A DNA stretch of 11,820 bases from Thermoplasmata archaeon (GTDB lineage: Archaea > Thermoplasmatota > Thermoplasmata > Thermoplasmatales > Aciduliprofundaceae): the NCBI GenBank assembly GCA_021160945.1, contig JAGHBQ010000122.1:1-11820 (forward strand), given 5' to 3'. The stretch's first letter is position 1; each line of letters begins with the position of its first letter. Shown here piece by piece: positions 7,574-11,820 of this stretch. The translations under genes were made by a program, and so were the position numbers. The notes beneath the pieces were generated by a model, which was given only the letters and a program-made list of their open reading frames with translations, searched no databases and was not told the DNA's origin.

Positions 7574-8428
7574 ATGAGACCTCAACCTGAATGTGTAGCC
7601 TGTATTCTTAGAAGAGCAGTATTTGAAGCGCATCTTGTAGATCCAAGCAAAGCGATGGATGTTGTGAAAGGTGTCCTCGCAACCCTCTGTGAGAAATTTG
7701 ATGAGAATAAGCCCTCCATAAAGGTTTGGACTGAAGTGCACAGAAAAGTTTATGATATCCTTGGCACGGAGGATCCCTATAGAAAGGTGAAGAGAAAGAG
7801 TAATGACATAGCTATAGAAATGTTTCCTCTTGCCCTTGAATATTATGAGAAGAGCGAAGATAAATTAAGAGCTGCAGAGATTTTATCCATTGCAGGAAAT
7901 ATTCTCGATTTTGGAGTGAGCATAAAAAATCCCGAGGATTTTCAGGAGAAGTTTCAGAAGATTTTAGAGGAGGGTATCTATCATGATGATACTGATCTCC
8001 TCAAGAAGCATCTAAGGGGCCATGTGGTTTACATCACCGATAACTGTGGGGAGATAGTCTTTGATAAGCTCCTAATCAGGGAAATAAGGAAATACGTGGA
8101 TAAGATAACTCTTCTGGTAAGGGGAAAACCCATACTCTCGGATGCCACCTTAGAAGATGTGTATTATGTGGGATTAGATAAAGAGGTTGATGAGATAAAA
8201 ACCACCGGAATATTTGCAGTTGGTATAGATATGGACATTGTACCGGAGGAAATAAGAAGTTTGCTTTCCTCTGCAGATTTAATAATTGCAAAAGGAATGG
8301 GTAATTACGAATCTCTCAGTGAGACGGATTTAAGACCAATAGCGTATCTTCTCCATACAAAATGCGACCCTGTGGCCAGAGAGATTGGTGTGCCGAGAGA
8401 TGTGAACGTGGTTAAGTTTTATGGATAG
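7574..8428 (+). CDS. DUF89/ARMT1-like metal-dependent phosphatase
   Basis: A 284-residue DUF89 protein of the small archaeal type, related to the structurally known PH1575 and AF1104. The family comprises metal-dependent phosphatases proposed to destroy damaged phosphometabolites; the human relative ARMT1 was also reported as a carboxyl methyltransferase. Seen: the N-terminal CVAC (Cys7, Cys10) typical of the CxxC subfamily, AGNILDFG (107-114), the metal site Asp156-Asn157 in YITDNCGEIVFD, RGKPILSDAT with Asp190, KGMGNYESL (240-248), and a third cysteine, Cys264, in LLHTKCDPVA. The start is certain because the CxxC motif begins at residue 7. Its end overlaps the convergent methyltransferase gene by 17 bases. 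The physiological substrate is unknown. Confidence 0.9.
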   Translation: MRPQPECVACILRRAVFEAHLVDPSKAMDVVKGVLATLCEKFDENKPSIKVWTEVHRKVYDILGTEDPYRKVKRKSNDIAIEMFPLALEYYEKSEDKLRAAEILSIAGNILDFGVSIKNPEDFQEKFQKILEEGIYHDDTDLLKKHLRGHVVYITDNCGEIVFDKLLIREIRKYVDKITLLVRGKPILSDATLEDVYYVGLDKEVDEIKTTGIFAVGIDMDIVPEEIRSLLSSADLIIAKGMGNYESLSETDLRPIAYLLHTKCDPVAREIGVPRDVNVVKFYG

Positions 8429-8942
8429 GTTTCAATTGATAAAGGTATATTTCGTGAAATGCAAATTTTTCCTTTGCAATTAACTTAAATCGGTAGGGCA
8501 TTTTTTTAATCTCTCCTAATCTATTGAAGGATGATAGAATTATGTAAATTTCGCCCTCTGGGCTAAGGTAATCCTTTGCCTGTGAGAGAAATCGCATTAT
8601 TATTTCATCCCCAAATTTTCCCCCTCCAGCCCATTGCAAGTCTTCCAGCTCCTTTGGATTACCTGGAAGATATGGGGGATTGAAAATTATCACATCGAAT
8701 CTGCCACTTACATTTTGAAAAAGATTGGAAACTCTCGCTTCTATTCGCAAACCTTCTTTTTTAGATTTCAACTTAAGCTCTTCTATTGCCTCTGGATCTA
8801 TATCCACAGCGACCACTTTACTTCCACTTTTTGCACATTCAATAGCAATGATCCCATTTCCAGTACCCATTTCTAAGGTTTTTCTTCCGCATTTGAGATG
8901 TTTTAGGAGTAGAAGAGTATCCTCGGAGATGGGATAGGGCAT
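8412..8942 (-). CDS. HemK/Mtq2-like class I methyltransferase
   Basis: A 176-residue SAM-dependent methyltransferase. The SAM loop is LEMGTGNGIIAIECA (23-37), the ribose-binding acid lies in AVDIDPEA (45-52), and NPPYLPG (88-94) is the amide/adenine-N methyltransferase motif. The short N-terminus PYPISEDTLLLL and the LQWAGGGKFG..RFL segment match the Mtq2/HemK2 group, which methylates the GGQ glutamine of class I release factors; in archaea and eukaryotes this enzyme works with Trm112. It lacks the extra N-terminal domain of bacterial PrmC, as expected for that group. At 176 residues it is slightly short. An rRNA or other protein target cannot be excluded. Its 3' end overlaps the DUF89 gene. 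Confidence 0.82.
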   Translation of the reverse strand: MPYPISEDTLLLLKHLKCGRKTLEMGTGNGIIAIECAKSGSKVVAVDIDPEAIEELKLKSKKEGLRIEARVSNLFQNVSGRFDVIIFNPPYLPGNPKELEDLQWAGGGKFGDEIIMRFLSQAKDYLSPEGEIYIILSSFNRLGEIKKMPYRFKLIAKEKFAFHEIYLYQLKPIHKT

Positions 8943-8945
8943 TAG

Positions 8946-8959
8946 AAAAAAATATATTC
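8946..8959 (+). promoter_or_regulatory. TATA-like box of the metallo-hydrolase gene
   Basis: AAAAAATATATTC is placed so that transcription would start near 8980, leaving a leader of about 15 bases that contains a strong ribosome binding site. It interleaves with the divergent promoter for the methyltransferase gene. Confidence 0.45.
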
Positions 8960-8966
8960 TTGCAAC

Positions 8967-8979
8967 TCTTATAATTTTT
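8967..8979 (-). promoter_or_regulatory. TATA-like box of the methyltransferase gene
   Basis: On the minus strand AAAAATTATAAG lies about 30 bases before the ATG at 8942, with no Shine-Dalgarno sequence following. A nearly leaderless message is implied. The box lies just ahead of the oppositely oriented gene's ribosome binding site. Confidence 0.45.
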
Positions 8980-8982
8980 GGT

Positions 8983-8991
8983 GGAGGTGAT
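8983..8991 (+). promoter_or_regulatory. Full-length Shine-Dalgarno, GGAGGTGAT
   Basis: A nine-base match to the archaeal 16S rRNA 3' end, three bases before the ATG at 8995. It fixes the start of the metallo-hydrolase and contrasts with the leaderless genes beside it. Confidence 0.85.
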
Positions 8992-8994
8992 AAT

Positions 8995-9630
8995 ATGGAA
9001 ATAAAATGGCATGGTCATGCGTGTTTTGAAATAAGGGATAGCATGAAGATAGTCATAGATCCCCACGACGGCAGAGCAATAGGAATAAAACCTCCAAGAG
9101 CAACACCAGATGTTGTTCTCATCACCCACCATCATTTTGATCATGACGCCGTCCGAGTTTTAAACGGGAATTTCAAAATTATTGATGCGCCTGGAAACTA
9201 TGTGTTTGATGGAATAAAAATCAGGGGAATCTTGGGATACCATGATAAAGAGATGGGAGCTAGGAGAGGTAAAATCACAATGTATAAGATTGAGCTTGAG
9301 GGTGTAAAGCTTCTCCATGTAGGTGACCTCGGGCATATACTCAGCAAAGATATGGTTAAAGAAATAGGAGATGTAGATATTCTTTTTATTCCCGTAGGTG
9401 GAGTATATACAGTGGATGCGAGAGAAGCCTTTGAAAATGTAAAGCTTCTACAACCGAAGATTGTGATTCCTATGCATTACAGATTTGATGGCCTCACTCT
9501 TGGCATAGCACCTGTAGAGGACTTTCTAAAGTATTTTACAAAAGAGCAGATAATCTATGTGGGTAACTCTATAGAATTCACAAAAGAGGATCTGGAGAAT
9601 ACAACAAAAATCTGGGTCTTCACTCTATAA
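8995..9630 (+). CDS. Metallo-beta-lactamase-fold hydrolase, UlaG/UPF0173-like
   Basis: A 211-residue metal-dependent hydrolase of the UPF0173/UlaG branch. It starts with IKWHGHACFEI, typical of the branch, where the early His is conserved. The metal ligands are complete: THHHFDHD gives His45, His47, Asp49 and His50; His83 follows in GYHDKEMG; Asp111 is in HVGDLGH; His161 is in IPMHYRF. IPVGGVYTVD (132-141) is also characteristic. No signal peptide is present. UlaG itself is an L-ascorbate-6-phosphate lactonase, but archaeal members have no agreed substrate. The gene has its own promoter and leader and converges on aIF6 with an 11-base overlap, so no terminator fits between them. Confidence 0.9.
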   Translation: MEIKWHGHACFEIRDSMKIVIDPHDGRAIGIKPPRATPDVVLITHHHFDHDAVRVLNGNFKIIDAPGNYVFDGIKIRGILGYHDKEMGARRGKITMYKIELEGVKLLHVGDLGHILSKDMVKEIGDVDILFIPVGGVYTVDAREAFENVKLLQPKIVIPMHYRFDGLTLGIAPVEDFLKYFTKEQIIYVGNSIEFTKEDLENTTKIWVFTL

Positions 9631-10273
9631 TATCCAAGGCGTTCTCTATTCTATCAACTTCCACGTTGCTTGTTCTCTCACCCATAACAGCCCCAAAATC
9701 GTTGGCTACTAGACTAGCGCCTAAATACAGGCTACCATAGTTAGCTGTCGTAACATATACAGGCACTCCAAAAAGATCTTTCAAAAACTCTATTTCGCTA
9801 TCATCAACATTGGGATGAACTACCATACCTCTGTTGGTGACCACAGCTGCGGAGCCCACTGTTTTGATTCCACCTATCGTTCCCTTCACAACTTCAACAT
9901 CTAGGGCTTCTTCTATTAACTTCACCGTGGATGCATCAAAATCCACATGAACCAAAGCAGCATTATCATTGGCCAGAATATCATTCCCAACAGCATTTAT
10001 TTTATCTTCAATAAAGAGAACATTCATGCGAGGGAACAAAAACTCCACATCCTCCTCATTTGCAAAATTGGTGATTACAGCCCCTTTAGAATTCATTACC
10101 ATAAGGCTTCCTATAAGGGGTGAGCCTCCCAGTGTGGTTTTAAAAACTTCTACTCTAAGAGTTTTGCCAAAAATATCTCCTGATGCTGAGGGAGGAAGAA
10201 TAGCTATATAATTATTGCAGGCCGCATAAACACCTACGAATGGACTTCCATTTATGGTCGTTTTACTGATCAT
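9620..10273 (-). CDS. eif6: Translation initiation factor 6
   Basis: A 217-residue aIF6, close to the usual 220-228. It binds the large ribosomal subunit and blocks premature joining to the small subunit. The pentein fold appears as five related segments of about 40-45 residues, with recurring patterns such as GSPFVGVYAACNN, GGSPLIGSLMVMNSKG, NDILANDNAALVH, GGIKTVGSAAVVTNRG and GSLYLGASLVANDFG. The ATG shares one base with the L31e stop (TAATG), and the only upstream G-rich stretch is weak, so translation is probably coupled to L31e. It is the last gene of the minus-strand translation operon. Conserved followers in other archaea (L18a/LX, prefoldin alpha, FtsY) are not here. Confidence 0.97.
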   Translation of the reverse strand: MISKTTINGSPFVGVYAACNNYIAILPPSASGDIFGKTLRVEVFKTTLGGSPLIGSLMVMNSKGAVITNFANEEDVEFLFPRMNVLFIEDKINAVGNDILANDNAALVHVDFDASTVKLIEEALDVEVVKGTIGGIKTVGSAAVVTNRGMVVHPNVDDSEIEFLKDLFGVPVYVTTANYGSLYLGASLVANDFGAVMGERTSNVEVDRIENALDIIE

Positions 10274-10536
10274 TATTCTGGTAGGAGGACTTCCGCAGTA
10301 TTTTCTTCCTCAAACTTTATGGCCTTCACTGTGACCTTGGATGGTGGTTTCTGGATACCCCTCTTCCAAATAAGCTCGTTCACTCGATTGTCTACCCATA
10401 CATTCTCAAAGGGAACTTTCATATGGCGTGAAATAAAGAGTCTTATTAACTTTATAGCATAATTTGCCCTTCTCTTGCGGGATACAAACTTTACCTTGCG
10501 AAGTGGAATATTGTAAACCATTTCCTTTTCTGCCAT
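10273..10536 (-). CDS. rpl31e: Large-subunit ribosomal protein L31e
   Basis: An 87-residue, lysine- and arginine-rich archaeal/eukaryotic ribosomal protein located near the peptide exit tunnel. Signature parts are YNIPLRKVKFVSRKRRANYA at the start and VWVDNRVNELIWKRG in the middle, followed by VTVKAIKFEEE. Length is normal. The start is supported by GAGGTGAT at 10541-10548. It lies between L39e and aIF6, the order kept in many euryarchaea. Confidence 0.97.
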   Translation of the reverse strand: MAEKEMVYNIPLRKVKFVSRKRRANYAIKLIRLFISRHMKVPFENVWVDNRVNELIWKRGIQKPPSKVTVKAIKFEEENTAEVLLPE

Positions 10537-10540
10537 TCAC

Positions 10541-10548
10541 ATCACCTC
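10541..10548 (-). promoter_or_regulatory. Ribosome binding site of L31e overlapping the L39e stop
   Basis: GAGGTGAT on the minus strand lies four bases before the L31e ATG. Its first two bases are the last two of the L39e TGA stop, so a ribosome ending L39e sits on the L31e site. Confidence 0.8.
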
Positions 10549-10702
10549 AAACCTTTAATTTTGTTCTTCTCCAGTTCCTTCTATGAGGATGCATTGTGAA
10601 TTTTCTGTCAGTTCGCATCATCACCCATGCAGGTACCCTTCTATTACTCTTCATCCTTCGAATTAACCTCAATTTTCTTGCAACATGCTTATTTCTTGCC
10701 AT
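10547..10702 (-). CDS. rpl39e: Large-subunit ribosomal protein L39e
   Basis: A 51-residue, strongly basic protein, easily missed because of its size. The translation begins [16 protein letters not shown], continues [16 protein letters not shown] and ends [11 protein letters not shown]. The RRVPAWV.M.T and HP.RRNWRR.KLK patterns identify L39e, which lines the exit tunnel. Full length for the family is about 50-51 residues. GGAGATGA lies a few bases before the ATG. The gap to PDCD5 is two bases, and its stop supplies part of the L31e ribosome binding site. Confidence 0.96.
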   Translation of the reverse strand: MARNKHVARKLRLIRRMKSNRRVPAWVMMRTDRKFTMHPHRRNWRRTKLKV

Positions 10703-10704
10703 TT

Positions 10705-11046
10705 TCATCTCCTCTCTATTTTTATCTCTCTTCTCTGAGATGTTAATCTCCTTAATATTTCTTTCAGTTCCCCATCGCTTATTTTCTTCATTAATCTTCC
10801 GCTCTGCGCAAGAATAATGAGTTGATTTTCCACAGCTTGCGCTAATTCAGGTCTAACAAGCCTCAATCTAGCAAGACGTTCTCGGGCCTCAGGCTCCATA
10901 ATCTGTCTGAGTAAAGCCTGCCTGGCAGCTTCCTCTTCCACTCTCCTCTTCTCTTCTTCTTCGCTTTGCTGCATTAGAGCCTGCCGCCTCATCAACTCCA
11001 TTAATTTTCTACGCTTTATTTCCTCAAGCTCCTTATCCTCCTCCAT
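10705..11046 (-). CDS. PDCD5/TFAR19-family DNA-binding protein
   Basis: A 113-residue archaeal PDCD5-like protein. An N-terminal, highly charged helix ([20 protein letters not shown], then Glu/Arg-rich coil to about residue 42) precedes the compact three-helix domain starting [33 protein letters not shown]. This matches the family that includes the DNA-binding MTH1615 and human PDCD5. Its place among ribosomal genes is conserved across archaea and suggests a ribosome- or nascent-chain-linked role, although DNA binding is what has been measured for relatives. The start is supported by GAGGTGA just ahead. Six bases separate it from S19e. Confidence 0.95.
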   Translation of the reverse strand: MEEDKELEEIKRRKLMELMRRQALMQQSEEEEKRRVEEEAARQALLRQIMEPEARERLARLRLVRPELAQAVENQLIILAQSGRLMKKISDGELKEILRRLTSQRREIKIERR

Positions 11047-11052
11047 TTCACC

Positions 11053-11508
11053 TCACTTCACATACTTTTCCATTTCGGGCTTTTCTTTAACAAATTCATC
11101 CATAACTTCTTTCGCGATGTTATCAAGAAAGGACTGCCCCTGTGGTGTGATAACCCGCCCCTTTTTATCCTTCTTTACAAATCCAAGCTCTTCTAACTGC
11201 TGAAGGCATTTTCTCACTATACTCCTGCTTCCCTTTCTTGCTCTGTATCTCTTGGAACCTCTGTCTTCCTTGCCACCATATTCAGCTGCCAATCTTGAGG
11301 TTCCAGTAGGGCCCTTAATGTAAATCTTTCGCAGCACAGATGCAAGGCGTATATACCACCAGTCTTCCTGATCTGGACCACGTTCTTTGTGGACGCCTGT
11401 TGTAACCCATCGACTCCACTCTGGAGGCTTCACTTTATTCTCTTTCTTCAGCTTCTCTGCAACGACTCGAATTAGCCTATCGGGCGGAACATCATACACC
11501 GTAACCAT
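11053..11508 (-). CDS. rps19e: Small-subunit ribosomal protein S19e
   Basis: A 151-residue archaeal S19e, a component of the small-subunit head needed for pre-40S maturation in eukaryotes. VTVYDVPPDRLIRVVAEKLK at the start, KPPEWSRWVTTGVHKERGP, DWWYIRLASVLRKIYIKGP, and the winged-helix end IVRKCLQQLEELGFVKKD with ITPQGQSFLDNIAKEV are diagnostic. A TTG at 11520 would add four residues, but it lies at or before the likely transcription start, and relatives begin at the ATG, so I use 11508. It is the first gene of the operon and sits directly after a TATA box. Confidence 0.96.
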   Translation of the reverse strand: MVTVYDVPPDRLIRVVAEKLKKENKVKPPEWSRWVTTGVHKERGPDQEDWWYIRLASVLRKIYIKGPTGTSRLAAEYGGKEDRGSKRYRARKGSRSIVRKCLQQLEELGFVKKDKKGRVITPQGQSFLDNIAKEVMDEFVKEKPEMEKYVK

Positions 11509-11538
11509 GATAATCGCCAAACCGCCCTATACATTACC

Positions 11539-11547
11539 TATATAAGA
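11539..11547 (-). promoter_or_regulatory. TATA box of the S19e-PDCD5-L39e-L31e-aIF6 operon
   Basis: CTTATATAG on the minus strand is preceded by an A-rich BRE-like stretch. Transcription would start near 11517, leaving a leader of about nine bases before the ATG at 11508. No other promoter is evident within the tightly packed operon. Confidence 0.65.
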
Positions 11548-11622
11548 GTATTTCGTTTTAGAAGGGGCACCTACGCTACACCCTCCTTCGGAGGGCTTGC
11601 TCGTAACTGACGTTACTCGTTT

Positions 11623-11638
11623 CCCCTTTCTAAACCCC
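11623..11638 (+). repeat. Direct repeat copy 1, CCCCTTTCTAAACCCC
   Basis: A perfect 16-base match to 11660-11675. Its reverse complement, with one base missing, is seen in part at 11557-11567. Confidence 0.85.
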
Positions 11639-11659
11639 TCCCTAAGAAGGGGGCTACGC

Positions 11660-11675
11660 CCCCTTTCTAAACCCC
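11660..11675 (+). repeat. Direct repeat copy 2, CCCCTTTCTAAACCCC
   Basis: Identical to copy 1, with starts 37 bases apart. Its left half forms the 3' arm of the GGGGGC hairpin and its right end forms part of the next hairpin. Confidence 0.85.
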
Positions 11676-11721
11676 CTTTTCTTTTGGGGGTAAAGCACCT
11701 TTTTTAAAGGGGCTTAGGGGC

Positions 11722-11820
11722 AAACTTCCATATTGGCTTTTCTGCTGATTAGTACATAGCTGTATAAGAAAATGGGTAATTTAATTTACTCCTGTATAAA
11801 ATTTTTACCAAAATTTTAAG
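11722..11820. other. AT-rich tail with no gene seen; possible TATA boxes
   Basis: No frame is convincing in this last stretch. CTGTATAA occurs at 11760-11767 and again at 11792-11799, the second running into TATAAAATTTTT, which would suit a plus-strand promoter for a gene beyond the right edge. The octamer AAAATTTT also occurs twice near the end. GTAA and TTAC bracket TTTAAT at 11777-11790 as a small inverted repeat. Confidence 0.35.

Larger units (their letters stand above)
11556..11721. repeat. Cluster of five short hairpins with related G/C-run units
   Basis: Within about 165 bases there are five consecutive inverted repeats: CCCTCC-TTC-GGAGGG (11581-11595), GTAAC-TGAC-GTTAC (11603-11616), GGGGGC-TAC-GCCCCC (11649-11663), ACCCCC with GGGGGT around a nine-base T-rich loop (11671-11691), and CCTTT-TTT-AAAGG (11698-11710). 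A longer imperfect pairing joins TTTTAGAAGGGG near 11557-11567 with CCCCTTTCTAAA at 11623-11634. Counted by hand, 11561-11720 is about 54% G+C and the following 100 bases about 27%. No reading frame of note crosses it. It could be a small non-autonomous mobile element, a repeat hot spot or a structured RNA; the sequence alone does not decide. Confidence 0.7.

Noticed and set aside
11509..11520. TTG start adding four residues to S19e
   Set aside because: It lies at or upstream of the likely transcription start set by the TATA box, and family members begin at the ATG at 11508.
11556..11721. CRISPR array
   Set aside because: Only two exact repeat copies 16 bases long, with overlapping palindromes and no regular spacers.
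11556..11721. Intrinsic terminator for a neighbouring gene
   Set aside because: Several G+C-rich stems without a consistent following T tract, and archaeal terminators do not depend on such stems; a role cannot be excluded but is not supported.
11509..11820. tRNA or other standard RNA gene in the gene-free region
   Set aside because: No cloverleaf, T-loop motif or CCA-type end could be folded by eye; the hairpins are too short and serial.
1..11820. Defence, toxin-antitoxin or mobile-element gene cluster
   Set aside because: All recognised genes are housekeeping or metabolic families; no transposase, integrase, nuclease-helicase or toxin-like frame was seen.

Overview
The window is from an archaeal, euryarchaeal-type genome. 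It carries a CDP-archaeol synthase, an aIF6 / L31e / L39e / PDCD5 / S19e translation operon, Shine-Dalgarno sequences of the GGAGGTGAT type and TATA-box promoters. DNA is moderately AT-rich. The set of genes and their order fit a Thermoplasmata-related lineage such as Aciduliprofundum/DHVE2, but this placement is tentative. The tryptophan genes look like those of Thermococcales.

Positions 1-4127 hold a tightly overlapping tryptophan operon on the + strand, trpE (5' end outside the window)-trpG-trpF-trpB-trpA. Every junction overlaps by 4-22 bases, so translation is probably coupled. It covers chorismate to anthranilate, the PRA isomerase step and tryptophan synthase. trpC and trpD are not here; in the Thermococcales order (trpCDEGFBA) they would lie upstream.

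Positions 4159-8942 are a patchwork of short transcription units: carS (+, archaeal membrane lipid synthesis); a minus-strand pair of an alpha/beta-hydrolase of monoacylglycerol-lipase type followed by a macro-domain protein; a cytoplasmic transglutaminase-like protein (-); a DUF89/ARMT1-like metal phosphatase (+); and a HemK/Mtq2-like methyltransferase (-). Several of these appear to start from leaderless promoters, with a TATA box about 25 bases before the ATG.

Positions 8995-11508 hold a UlaG-like metallo-beta-lactamase-fold hydrolase (+), which converges on the five-gene translation operon read on the minus strand from an S19e promoter near 11543: S19e, PDCD5-like protein, L39e, L31e, aIF6. 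The 51-residue L39e gene is easily missed because of its size. Convergent pairs are packed with a 1-bp gap (carS/macro) or with overlaps (DUF89/methyltransferase 17 bp, hydrolase/aIF6 11 bp).

Positions 11509-11820 contain no recognisable gene. Behind the S19e promoter is a G+C-rich block (about 54% against about 27% in the last 100 bases) made of five consecutive short hairpins and a perfect 16-bp direct repeat with inverted and degenerate copies. This is the least explained part of the window. I found no clear undescribed enzymatic or defence system.
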